From Bolinopsis microptera (lineage: Eukaryota > Ctenophora > Tentaculata > Lobata > Bolinopsidae), in contig NC_087076.1 of the NCBI RefSeq assembly GCF_026151205.1, positions 21,694,828 to 21,758,827 of the forward strand: 64,000 bases of DNA, read 5' to 3'. Below the pieces are notes generated by a model. It was not told the DNA's origin, did not search any database, and saw only the letters and a program-made list of their open reading frames with translations. This document shows, one piece after another, positions 49,601-60,290 of the stretch (positions are counted from its first letter, which is position 1; the number at the start of each line of letters is the position of its first letter). The translations under genes and the position numbers were made by a program.

Positions 49601-51451
49601 TCTGCTTTCCCACGACAGTTAAATGACATATAAGAATATGATAAAAAATGATTCTATCCGTTCACGAGGAGGGGCCCTAAGGCATGAAAGAAATGTTTGG
49701 TATTTTATTCTCATACCATATTGTCCTAACGTTGAATAAGATTAGGACGTTATTTGCTATTTGGAGGAGCTTATTAAGGATTACCAGAAAGAACGATTCC
49801 TGTGATCGTCAGCAACAGAGAGTGTACTCCTAACAGCAAGGTCCTGAACTTCATCCTGACACACTGTATCACTAATCTGTTATCTGTAGGTGTAGGTTAT
49901 CTGTTACATTCTATGATGATGGGAAAGATTAGTATAAGATAACTGTACCGGGAAGAAATGTTCCATCAAACTTAAAAATCAGACCTGCTGCTAGCGTATC
50001 TTTTTTATGACGTCGAAGTGACGTCAAATATTTGAGGCTTGAAATTGAGCATATAAGTGCCTGCGTATAAAAAAAGTATGTTTGAACACACTACACAGTC
50101 CTGACATAATATGACATTACAATTTAATAGACCATGGATAAATCTTAGTTGTGACTCATTAAAGTTCAGAACTTCGTCTCTTCCCTCAAGTTAAATGGGC
50201 AATTCGGTAATGTAGCTACGCACGGTTAACCGTTCGTAGCTACATTACCGAATTGCCCAATATACTTAGATATTCCTAGCATACCCCAAGACACTGAATA
50301 GTCCTAATAGTCTATGTAATAAGCGCCATGAGTTGGCACAGAATGTTTTGTCTCTGATTTTGATAAATTTGGTACCAAAAGTTGCCTCTAAGTGTGAATA
50401 ATGCAAATTCACTCTGTAGCAAAATAACGTCGAGCTATATGTGGGCCTACTGTGCATTACAAGAATGTACAAAGGACGAAAAATGGGTAATTTATTGCGT
50501 AAAATGCCTATAACTCCTAAAATATTGAATATTTTAAAATAATTATTACAGTATCGTAATGAACTTAGTCAGACGCAACTTTTGGTACTAAAATTATAAT
50601 ATTTAAAGCACCAATTTTTTCAAAAATTTTTTCAAAATTTCACACAAGGGGGACCCTTGTGTTGAGATTGAAAAATTTTGGAAATAATTTTCCTTTAAAT
50701 CTTAAAATATTAGTACTAAAATTTTGTCTCGATGAGCTGATTACGATGCCATAATAATTATGTGATAATAACTGAAAATGTGAAAGTTATAGGCCAAAAA
50801 CTAAAAATTTGCGCGAAAAAAGCACGCGCGGCGAACAAGCGCCGTGTAGCATTTTTAGCGAAAATTGCTACACGGTGGATTTATTTTATTCACATTTTTA
50901 GACAAATTTTGGTACCAAATTTATCGAAATCGAAGAAAAAAAGTTCTGTGCTCGCGCTTGGCGCTTATTACACTGACTATAAAGCAATCCTAGATATTCG
51001 GATTCCAAACTTACGCCTAGATAACGTTATATTCTATGCCATAGATAAATGATACCTAATCAGTAATCACTGTATGAATACGCTATATAGTATATACATA
51101 TCCTTTACATGATATAGTTACATATCCTTTGCTGCTGATCCCTCGGACACGTAAAGCACTGAGAATGAACAGGGGTTATCTAAGTGATGGTTACTTTATA
51201 TACGAGAATCTAGGGCAAGGGAGTCAGATGGATTCTCATCCTTATGTTTTATCAACCAGGGCGAATTTAAATGGGGTGTTCGAGAAGGAGTGGTTTGCTC
51301 AATTAGGGGGGATATATCACCTCTCGCACTATAATTATTAGGGTGCGCTAAACATATTCGTCCAATAACACCCCATTACTGAGTCATCAGTCATGTGACT
51401 AGATTCCAGATGTGTTGGTGGCTCACTGAATCAAGAGTAGGAAGGTATTAC

Positions 51452-51486
<35 letters not shown>

Positions 51487-54400
51487 ATTACGTTTCGTGA
51501 AAAGTCGGGGTGAGTCGTGAGATGTGCCGAGAGCGGGAATTGAACCCACGACCTTACTGTAAACATAGTAAAGGAAAACCATGATTTACCCCGCCCGGAT
51601 TTACCGCAAACCCGCGGCCATGTCCTTCCCCAGATTTGGAATTAAATAAATAAAACATATAAATGTAAACAACAAACCCCCGATTTACTGCGGACCACGA
51701 TTTACTGTGCTTTTTACCTTGCCCAAACTTCGCGGTAAATCGGAGTTTTACTATACTATACTAAAGCTTCGACTCAAAGTTCAGAATTCCTCTTCCATCA
51801 AATCGGATCATGAATACAAAATATGGTATTACTATAATTAATATAAGATCCATTGTTATACATGAAAATATTCTGTTTCCTTATTATACAGTGCCAACAT
51901 GGTTTTAAGATCTTGCAGCAATGCTGCTTTATTATGTTAAATACTTTATACTACTTTAAGGAATGAGGGCATATCACTACTCTTACATCCCAGGAATCAG
52001 GGAGCATGTTTGATCCTGACATGATCGAACAATACATCTCACACATGCAGAGGCAACAAAAACATAAAGGAATTCAAATGGGTGAACTTGACTTTTTTGA
52101 TCAGAAAGTTCTCAGAAAATACCGAAGACTGACCAAGACCACACGTCCTAATGAGAAGGTGAATAAACCCGCCACTACAGAGAAGGACCTAAGGAGACAA
52201 AGTCAGGATATCTTTGAACAGCGCCGTGCTTCAATCGGGAAGTTTTTAGCGAATCCTGAGAATCGCCCCAGATCGGAGGTTAGTTGGTCTATAGACTTCC
52301 ACTAACCATCTCTTTTACCAATTTTAAGTATAAATATTTGCACCACCAATAGTACAGTGTGGTTACAAGGTCTTTCCTTTAATAGTGAGTCACACCTGCC
52401 TTCTCATAGAGTTTCACCTACCTAAACATGGATGATAAGAAAGGTCCCTGGTACAAAGAAGACGGCCAACAAGATAAAGGGTTGACAAAAGATGATTTAT
52501 TAGCAGGGCGTAGGGTCAGTGCCAAGAAGGACCCCAGGTTTCCTGACTACTACAAACGACCCAATGGTAGGTGTAATGGGTAAAAAAAAAGATTCGACAT
52601 TGATTTTGAAGATTTGTGAGCTCTGGTGTATGCCAAATTCGTAACCATTGCTGTAACGAACATGAGGCTAACAATTGTCTACTGCTCATTCTTAATCTAA
52701 CCTAATGTTCGTCATAGGTATTATATCATTATTAGAGTCAGAAATTCATAAAAATCAACTGAAAACAAATACTTTTAATACTTTGTACCCTTCAGTCGCA
52801 GTTCAAAGGTCACACAGTACGAACGCTCTGGACAGTCACCTCAAGACCAGACTCCTGCTCTCCCACGCTACAAGATCTGAAGGAAGTCTCAAGATTGCCG
52901 ACAGAAACTCCTCTACAAGTTCCATGCCTGACCGATATCGAAAACTTGTGAAAACTCCGGAAGATTTTGTAAGGGTTTTTAATTGACTGCTTTGTGCAAA
53001 TCAACAAACTTTAGTTTTATCGTGTATTATCTTCTTGACGATAGCTCTTTAGAGACTTATTTTAAGACATCCTCCAGGATCCTCCTGACCCGAAGCCAAG
53101 ATCACGTGACAGACGCTCCCACGACAGCAAACAGACTGCAAACGAACCTAAACGAAATAATTCTGACAGACAAACAAATAAACACGACAACCAGCAACGG
53201 TCTCGCGACAAACAGGACGACAAGCGACGGTCTCGCGACAAACACGACGACAAGCGACGGTCTCGTGACAAACACGACGACAAGCTTCACAACATCAGCT
53301 CGATAGGACGAAACGGGACATATGATTCTCACATGACATACGACTCTCATGCTGGTATAGCCTTAATTAGCTTCTGTCTTATGTGAAAGCACTGACAGCA
53401 GATAACATTGCCTACTTCATTGGCCCTTTTTAGGCGGACATAATTTCAGCCCGACAAAATTATGGACACAACAATTTCTTTGAACGTGCATGGTTGCCGG
53501 ACTTTATTTTTGGCAGGCATTACGTGGACGCTAAGCTCTCCAGCGCTCACGTAATTTCAGACCAAATAAAGTTTTATTCCCAATAATGGCCAATACCCTG
53601 CGGTGTTACTGTTATTGGCACAATACACCTCACAGATCGCAGGAGACCGTCCCGACAGTCGCACAATGTGGACCCGAGGGAGAGGATCAGGGAGAAACAG
53701 TCGAGATCATTACAGAACGATTTTTACGACTTGAGACAGCCCGTCCCTCCCAAACCTTCAAAGGTATTGTATTACTAAATACCCAGCGTTCTTCCAACCT
53801 TTCACAATTGTGAGTTGTGACTTTAACGTTGTATCTAATATAACATCATTAAATGTGTGGACATCAAGTCCTGTTCAGACCCCTACAGTGACTCTGTTCA
53901 GGAGTACAGAACGAGTTCGATATCGTCCTCAGAGAACAGGAGCTTGTACGGATCTCAAGAGTCTCTGAGACGAGCTCAGCAAGAAGAGGATGGCTCTCAG
54001 GGGTCGCTTAACAGTCAAGATAATCGCAGGTTCACTATATAACATATTTCATGTCTTATATACGTAATTTTACATATAATTCTCTTAGCACAAAACCGTT
54101 TTATACAAATCCTATGTTTTCATGTTCAAAGTTAAGCAGTTTCTTAGGGGCCATCTACTTAGGACGTCCGGCAAATAGGGAGGGGGTGGTTTTGGAATTT
54201 CGGACAAATCCGGACTTAACGGGTAATACTCGTAAAATATTTGTTTCTCTGCGCACGTCCTGGTACTGGTAGGTTATAAATATAAACCTACAAATCCGGA
54301 CAGGGGGAGGGGGTGGTTTCTGAAAATCTGGACGTCCGGAAATTTTGGCAGAATTAACGAAATTAAATTGATGGGCATTGGGATTTGGGCCATTTTCAAT

Positions 54401-57400
54401 CAAGTTGACAGCTATTAGCTCATTCATAATGAAAATGAACAACAAGAAATGCGAGTGAATGGCCGTTTATTTCTGGTGCTTCCCTTTGATGGGCTACAAC
54501 CCACCCCTGGTTAAGCAGATGATCTGGAAAGCACGCTTATAGCAAACAGTATAAATAATTTAATCGAAATGCACACCAAGGGTAAATAATTTGCTGAATA
54601 GTTGAGCTAGCAAAAAACAGTTTCTTAGAACGATTCTCAACCGTTTAAAAGTAAGACCACAGCATTACTATTAGCCCAATGCTTTGAACAGAATTTGTTT
54701 GAGGCTGTTATTAAACAATGTTCTGTATTTTTAACATAGTAGTACTAGTAGTAGTAGTAGTTACCGTGACTTTTACGACTAATGAAATATAACTTTCCCG
54801 CATTTAAGTCATTATATTTCTGAATTTTCTGCATTATAGAACAATTTGCCGTTTTAACAAAGATTTAGGAGTTCAAGGTCGTTGGTTTTTTATCGAAAAA
54901 AATGGTTAAACAAGTTTGAAAATATGCAGCCGTAGGTGTTCAATAAATATGGGACGATGCTTTATATTAGGGGCCATCTAATATAAGGCTCATGGTAGTC
55001 GCGGGTGTCGCGGAAATAGGGAGGGGGGATGGTTTTGAGAATTCTACTCCTCGTTGAGGATGGGGATATAGCTTGAATAGAGGAAAGACTGTCTGACCAT
55101 ATGATGATGTGTGTGTTGGTAAAAGTTGATAGATATTTACAAGCTTCGATGATGGCAGTGAGTTCTGTTTGATAAACGGTGCAATAATCGGGAAGCTTGA
55201 AAGATCTTTCCTCGAGGGTAGTGTTGTTGTTGTCAGTGGTGATAATATAACCAGCCCCGCTACCTTAGTCTGTGCGTGACCCGTCTGTGTAGCAGGTGAT
55301 GGTTTCACTGGGGATGTTATCGATGGTGTTTTGGATTGAGCCCCTAGATATTCAATGTTGTCAGCTCCAGGAGTGGTGACCGTGAAGCGTCGTTCAAGCA
55401 TCATGTGTTGACATGGTATTTAATATATAATATATAATAGTATTTGACATATATAATATGTAAATACACACTATAGTGCAATGTGAATACTCGGACAGAT
55501 AGAAGTACAGGCTGAGAACGAGTAGAAGGCCACTGAGGCAGTGCAACCCATCAAACGGTGCCTCTTAATTATTCGAGAATCTGGGGCCAGGGGAGTCAGA
55601 GAGTGCAACCCATCAAACGGTGCCTCTTAATTATTCGAGAATCTGGGGCCAGGGGAGTCAGAGATATTTGACTTATGATGTTTTATTAATTAACCAGAGC
55701 GATTTTAATTGACCATCTGCAGCGTAAGGGATATTTAACATGGATAAACTTTTTTGAGCATTACGAGGAGAGACCGCACGCTACGCTCTAAAATTGCGCA
55801 GCACATACAAATTGGCATTCCAATCACATCCCTTTACGGAATAACGTGACTTGCTTCCAAGCTTGTTATTGGCCCTTAAGAGCCCGCTTAGTATGCTGCA
55901 TATTCATGAAAACCAAGTTTTATGCGAGCAGTTTCATTAATAAAACACCCCTGTATCACCATAGTGAAAGGTCACCGGAATATGAAGGTCACGTGTTCAG
56001 GGTAGCTTACGCATGTGACTCCATACTGGAGTCTAGACAATCACGTGACTCAGCTATAGACACCAGACGGTGATTAGCTCTGTACTAGACAGTGGCTGCT
56101 TGCGAACAACCCTGTTAAGCTCCGCTATTTGTAAGTCACGTGACACAAATAGAGCGTTTCTATTGGCTTTCAAATGATCACGTGATATCAAACCTGCACT
56201 CTGATTAGCTCCCGGGCTGCATCTCAGCACGCATTGCCTATAAATAGCCAGGCCAAGATACCATTGGGTTCCATTCGTTCTCTTCCGTAGTCTGTTTGGC
56301 ACTCTTAGCCACTAGCCAGTGCCCCTCTTCGTCTTATCACTCATGTAGAGATAAGAGAGCCGTATCGTATCGTATCGTAGGGCATGTTTTCGTTGAGCGC
56401 ACAACTCCCGTTTGTTCTTTGAATCACAGACTTTATTCCTGCTTGCTTTGAAACTTCCTCGATAGAGATCGGTTCACAACGCCCAAGTGTGGTTACTTGT
56501 TTTGACTTTCGAGGATATAGGTCTCACTTCTCAGTGCCTATTACTCACTCCTGCTGTAGCCTGTAGAAATAACTTTAAACTAGGCTTGAGTAATGAGTTT
56601 GGCTGAAGTGTGCCTCTAATAACCTAGTATAAGAATCTAGTAGCCTACTATAACCTTTCATAAGCTTGTTAAACGGCTAAACGCCCCTAGTAAGCGTAAA
56701 TAAACATTTTAGGATGTCCAATAATTTAGGTGTTAAATGGTGTTAAAGATGAAATTTCGAAGAAAATTTTATGGCATGAAATGGCATAAAATGGAGAATT
56801 ACTCATGGGTTTTTCCATTTTCTCTATATAAATATAATAGAAAAAGTCTCCAATTTATGCCATTGGCCCCCCCCCCCCCATTCGGACATACCTTGTATCA
56901 CGTCGTGACCCACACGGTCGTTTCACTATATTATATGGTTTCACTATATTATATGGTGTAGAGATTCTACGATACAAGGGGAGCCGTGCACTCGTGCGCG
57001 GCGGGTCATACAATAACAACGTATGACAAGACATACCCGGACAGGGGGAGGGAGGGCCGGGGGTGGTCTGAAAATTTGCGATTTCGGCGGACGTCCTAAG
57101 TAGATGGCCCCTTATTCTTGTCACTATATATCTCAAATTTCTTTATTTCAGAAGGAGATCAAAGAGCGATGATAAGAGAAATAATTCTAAAGACAGAAAG
57201 GTATCAAACAAAATATTCAAGTGAATACCGTACCCTACTTGGTGGTGATCGTACAACTACAAGCTTAAAATTTCATTTTAAGTATCTGTGTTAGGCTTTG
57301 CATTTTGGGGGTTTTCTTGACGTGTGATACCTCTGTAAGTATCCAAAAATAGTAGTCGATTATTATTTAATCTTTTCAGGGACGCAGGGCATGCGAAGAG

Positions 57401-57454
57401 CGAAGAAGCCACAACAGGGAACGAAATGAAGATACTCTCAAAAATTACTACTGA
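43614..57454 (+). CDS. large low-complexity Ser/Arg/Glu-rich protein, 14 exons
   Basis: Exons 43614-43755, 44235-44296, 45189-45484, 45648-47292, 47505-47831, 48086-48241, 51994-52278, 52410-52566, 52796-52968, 53078-53354, 53636-53763, 53869-54029, 57152-57200 and 57380-57454 are all phase-compatible, giving 1310 residues. It begins MTETSFCPAVRLPLDPST and ends LKNYY. No folded domain was recognised. Most is predicted disorder: acidic Ser-rich (SETDTYSSDEESYTETDE), a 548-codon exon with PPIYENM and YDPAYDVAHAF motifs and a twice-used TLHQ(T/S)MF motif, basic RRRRGRRSRRKSS, and SR-like RSRDKHDDKR repeats. Tyr-containing and proline motifs suggest a signalling or cytoskeletal scaffold, as inference only. 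The exon 12 acceptor (atcaag) is weak. Introns 6 and 12 host a nested lectin gene and transposon remnants. Confidence 0.75.
44970..45116 (+). other. possible alternative terminal exon in intron 2
   Basis: A good acceptor (gccgtctgtacag) precedes a 48-codon open frame in the correct phase 0, containing HPHNLEVARNKLLESNDPLK and ending TAA. It lies between exons 2 and 3 of the large scaffold-like gene. If used, it would end the protein after about 115 residues. No expression evidence. Confidence 0.3.
48445..49854 (-). CDS. secreted F-type lectin (fucolectin domain), four exons
   Basis: Minus strand exons 49854-49785, 49398-49281, 49029-48894 and 48639-48445 join in phase (1, 2, 0), giving 172 residues. 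Exon 1 is a signal peptide (MKFRTLLLGVHSLLLTITG). Exon 2 has SASQSSTKYGMPDGLAEWA then IDGNTDGNW. Exon 3 has CTHTGASATGPQWWKLDL and the sugar-binding NRDDCCQDRIDGA. Exon 4 has KKCGETLAF and CEVEVY. The family motif H-x26-R-x-D-x4-R/K is met as H-x28-R-x-D-x4-R, with two extra residues in the first loop. F-type lectins bind fucose, often in innate immunity; the domain is the full usual length. The gene is nested antisense within intron 6 of the large 43.6-57.5 kb gene. Confidence 0.9.
50196..50259. repeat. perfect 25-bp hairpin
   Basis: Arms tgggcaattcggtaatgtag... (50196-50220) and their exact complement (50235-50259) enclose a 14-nt loop that itself contains the palindrome acggttaaccgt. No mismatch in 25 bp, so it is recent or maintained. 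Confidence 0.9.
50262..51015. mobile_element. ~0.75-kb inverted-repeat element, MITE-like
   Basis: The segment 50270-50425 is similar in inverse orientation to 50875-51010. Both arms share ttttggtaccaaatttatc, ttctgtgc and ggcgcttattaca blocks. The centre is AT-rich with a smaller hairpin (cgtgtagca/tgctacacg, about 50849-50876). No transposase is seen. It sits in intron 6 of the large gene, beside the perfect hairpin. Confidence 0.7.
51454..51485. repeat. poly-C run of 32
   Basis: An uninterrupted homopolymer of C in intron 6 of the large gene. Its real length is uncertain because such runs are hard to sequence. Confidence 0.9.
53188..53283 (+). repeat. in-frame 30-bp tandem repeat
   Basis: Three copies of a cgacggtctcgcgacaaaca-type 30-bp unit inside exon 10 of the large gene, encoding RSRDKHDDKR repeats. 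Codon-level differences between copies are few, so the expansion is recent. Confidence 0.85.
55040..55410 (-). mobile_element. LINE remnant, RNase H domain
   Basis: Minus-strand frame with CYTDGSRTD, an in-frame TAA, then GSGAGYIITTDN, VYQTELTAIIEACKYL and IIIWSDSLSSIQAIS. This order matches the catalytic Asp/Glu/Asp framework of RNase HI domains found at the end of some LINE polyproteins. The stop codon and lack of neighbouring RT sequence show it is a dead fragment. It lies in intron 12 of the large gene. Confidence 0.7.
55541..55684. repeat. perfect 72-bp tandem duplication
   Basis: Two identical 72-bp copies (start gtgcaacccatcaaacggtg). The internal cgagaatctggggccagggg block also resembles 51203-51230 (cgagaatctagggcaaggga), so the unit derives from a dispersed repeat with a copy in intron 6. 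Confidence 0.85.
56001..56073 (+). other. possible alternative terminal exon in intron 12
   Basis: An acceptor-like tgttcag followed by 24 codons (AYACDSILESRQSRDSAIDT) and TGA, phase-compatible with exon 12 of the large gene. The composition suits the protein, but the acceptor has a poor pyrimidine tract, and the exon 13-14 route is the better model. Confidence 0.3.
56885..57034. repeat. palindromic dispersed repeat, copy A (inverted)
   Basis: Reverse-oriented member of a ~105-bp family with ttgtcatacgttgt at one end, gcgcgg/ccgcgc hairpin blocks and a cacgttg-ttgtatcac-like other end. This copy carries a duplicated tttcactatattatatgg insert. It lies just before exon 13 of the large gene. 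Confidence 0.75.
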
Positions 57455-57625
57455 ACTTGAGAGCCATAATTCTAGAGTTTCGATCCAAAAAGCTAACTCA
57501 AACTGCTGAAAGCGATGTCTTTTGTAAATATGAAATAAGCTAAATGAATCCGAACTGTTTATCAACTGTTAATAATATGATAATTCTATATTTCAGTTAT
57601 CTGCACTATGTCATCATTTTCTTTG

Positions 57626-57736
57626 TCATACGTTGTATGACCCGCCGCGCACGAAGTGCTACAGGGGGAGCTATAGTGAAGCGCTATAGTGAAGCGCTAT
57701 AGTGAAGCGACCGTGGGGGTCACCACGTGATACAAC
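57626..57736. repeat. palindromic dispersed repeat, copy B
   Basis: Starts tgtcatacgttgtatgaccc and ends cgtgatacaac. The middle has a triplicated gctatagtgaagc unit where copy C has a single one. Confidence 0.75.
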
Positions 57737-58177
57737 ATTTTCTTTGGTCTGAAATGAAATTCTTTTAGGTACGATTATATTGTATATGGCTATTTTTATT
57801 CTTAGATTCATTTTGTAGTGACAAATGATACCTGTATTTATAATTCTCCCATTCTCAGATTTTGAAGATGAAATTTCTAGGACCAAAATTTTACAGTTTT
57901 GACTGAATTTATATTTGTCACCCGCAACCAATGAATTAGTCAGTTATAACTTATAGGTCTTGGGTCTGAAAATCTGCGATTTTGGCGGACGTCCTAAGTA
58001 GATGGCGGATGGCCCCTTGTGTATTTTCAAATTCTGTCCCATTTTCAAATATTAATTATATTTCTGAACACAAATTTGAACTTTTGGCCACAAACCAATA
58101 AGTTAGTTAATTGATGATGGTACATCATCAATGAATGAATGAATGAAGACTATGAAACCAAATTAAGTCTAAGAGGT
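57737..58177. other. intergenic, repeat edge
   Basis: AT-rich. 57963-58016 is a right end of the TIR family (ctgcgattttggcggacgtc), with a duplicated gatggc near its tip. No gene seen. Confidence 0.45.
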
Positions 58178-58281
58178 ACTTGTCATACGTTGTATGACCC
58201 GCCGCGCACGAAGTGCGCGGCTCCCCCTGTATCGTCAGGACGATAGTGAAACGACCGTGGGGGTCGCAACGTGATACAAAG
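58178..58281. repeat. palindromic dispersed repeat, copy C
   Basis: The cleanest copy: tgtcatacgttgtatgaccc, then gcgcacgaagtgcgc as a hairpin, ggctccccctgtatc, and an end at acgtgatacaa. Its ends are imperfect inverted repeats of each other, which suggests a tiny MITE. Confidence 0.75.
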
Positions 58282-59970
58282 AGGTACTGGAAGTCAAAAT
58301 CTCGAAGAAAATTGCAAAATCGTGTTGTATTGTCCCGAGTTCTGTCAAAAACTTTGACAATGTAGGACAGCAAGATACTAATACTATGTCATCATGGTCG
58401 ATAGTTGTTGTCACAGGAGGACTATAGTGCAAAGAAACTGCTGCTTACTGCTGCTAATTACCTGGGGACCTCAGGCTATCATGTTCATAAACATAATATG
58501 TAATAGAGATTAGGCGGAATGACAGGCTGAGCGCGGCCCGGTAATGCTGCTAACTGTAGGTAGTGCGCCATCGACAGTGAGCCGCGCGTGCCGACTGTAG
58601 GATGGTTTTTAGCGCTAATTGGTAAGCTTACTCATATGTCATAGACTTACAAGGAAAGTGTCCGAAAAATTTAAAGCATATCTTGATTCACGATGTCAAT
58701 CCTTCGCAGCTCGGTGAGGCACAGTGGTGCATCTCGCCGATCTACCGAAGGATTGATGCATAACAACAAGACACGCGCTAAAGACGCGCATTTTCTGAGT
58801 GATGTTAACGATAGCTTTAAATTCACTGATGTCATTATTATTCAGCGTGACCGGTAATAGTTTAAAAATCAGAAGGAGAAAACACATGTTTAAATTACTA
58901 AAAAAGGAGTATCACTTTACAGGATTGAATTTAAATATAGTCATAATAGATAAGAGAGGAATTTGTTTCCCTTTGAATCAATCAAACTAGATGAATTGTT
59001 GTAAATACTTAGATCAAACTATCAATCTACAGGCTATCGTCAAACATGTTGCAAGGCGTCATCTTCAGTGACATAATAGATAAGAGTTTATTAACTATCA
59101 TGCCAACTTTAGAGACGGTAACCACATTAAACTAAAGTTTTCCCAATCAAAATAAAGGGTTTATACAAAATAAAAGGTTTATGCACTAGACTGCGAGACA
59201 ATTAACCTTATGCAATGCAGGTTAGTATAACTGATAACTATAATATCGGACTGAGTTTAAATTTCTGAGAGCATGATACCCCAAAATAAATATATGCCTG
59301 TGTCTGGCAATAGCGTTCAGATGGCTTCCGAACTTGTGCGGATAAGATAATATAAAAATACAAATAAACTATAATAACAATCTGAAAATTAATGTATCAG
59401 TACAGATCTTATACTCGAAATCAGGCACTTTCAAAACATTTCTCTTAAATTATCTTTCTTAACACCGTTCAATTGTAACTTTAAATTAAAATATTATGAT
59501 GATCCGGACGATGATAAATATTAAATTACAACTGATTATATTTATGGATTTCGGCCTGTCGATGCTGGAAGCTGATCAGCTAATCGTTAATCGTTACCAT
59601 GTGACAAGAATAGTATGATGAACCTCCCAATCAGTATCTATGTATCAAAAGAAAATATTGATCTAATTCAACTCGTCGGGAGCCCTTTTGAAACATCTCG
59701 AAGTTAGAGTGCAGAGTGCATGATTACTGATTATCAGCACGATTGGGTGAAACAAAGACGAAACCGTGTGTTGATTAGAATTAAAAGAGGAAGATATTTA
59801 GTGATAAATTGTGCACTCTTGCATTTAAGTTTTAATTGTTAGACTTGTTCGATGTAGGGCCTTTAATTTAACCTAATACTAATGCAGTTACTTAATACTT
59901 GGTAAGTCTAGGGAAAACAGGTGCTAGTTGTCGGAAATGAAATGGAGTCTGTTCCTGATCGAAGTTACAT
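58282..59970. other. intergenic, nothing recognised
   Basis: About 1.7 kb of mostly AT-rich sequence between the repeat cluster and the hAT-like MITE. Short open frames are present but show no splice sites or protein family. Confidence 0.4.
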
Positions 59971-60259
59971 CAGTGGCGTAACGAAAGGCCCTGCTGACCC
60001 CGCTGTGCAGGGGGGCGCCGTTTTAGGGGGGCGCCAAATCGTCGTTTGAATGTGGGACAATTTCGAAAACTTAACTAAAGTACTAGCAAAACTGCGAGTT
60101 TTGCTCTAGATACACACTTTTTTAGAGATTTTACCGGCGTATTCTCTAAAATCACCTAATTTGTTCAATTTTAGGGAGGGGCACCAAAAGGGGAGGGGGC
60201 ACCAACAGGGGGGCGCTTTTTTCGGCAGGGGGGCGCCAACAGGCAACGTTACGCCACTG
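59971..60259. mobile_element. hAT-like MITE, 289 bp, with 8-bp TSD
   Basis: Terminal inverted repeats cagtggcgtaacg (left) and cgttacgccactg (right) bound a 289-bp insert with G-rich ggggggcgcc blocks and no coding capacity. The flanking 8-mer agttacat is duplicated exactly (59963-59970 and 60260-60267). An 8-bp duplication with a CAGTGGCG-type terminus is typical of hAT transposons. The insert lies 24 bp past the stop codon of the adjacent minus-strand gene, so in its 3' UTR. Confidence 0.92.
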
Positions 60260-60290
60260 AGTTACATGATGCTGATAGATTTGAAGCAGC

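Larger units (their letters stand above)
54147..57111. mobile_element. TIR pair with TTA flanks, Harbinger-like
   Basis: A 24-bp sequence ggggccatctacttaggacg... at 54147-54170 is matched perfectly in inverse orientation at 57088-57111. Both ends are flanked by TTA, the target duplication typical of PIF/Harbinger elements. A diverged left end starts at 54969 and another right end closes near 58016, so several copies are nested here. Subterminal agggggagggggtggt blocks recur (54178, 54302, 55020, 57046). No transposase frame was found, so these are non-autonomous. The pairing of these particular ends as one insertion is inference. Confidence 0.6.

Noticed and set aside
51505..51565. A tRNA gene (minus strand gggttcaattcccgc looks like a T-arm/B box)
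   Set aside because: No matching A box, anticodon arm or acceptor stem could be folded upstream. At most a tRNA-derived SINE fragment.
53869..53878. Using the stronger-looking ttcag acceptor at 53878 for exon 12
   Set aside because: It would put the exon in a frame that stops early. The Ser-rich frame from 53869 is open and joins exon 13 in phase, so the weaker acceptor is preferred.
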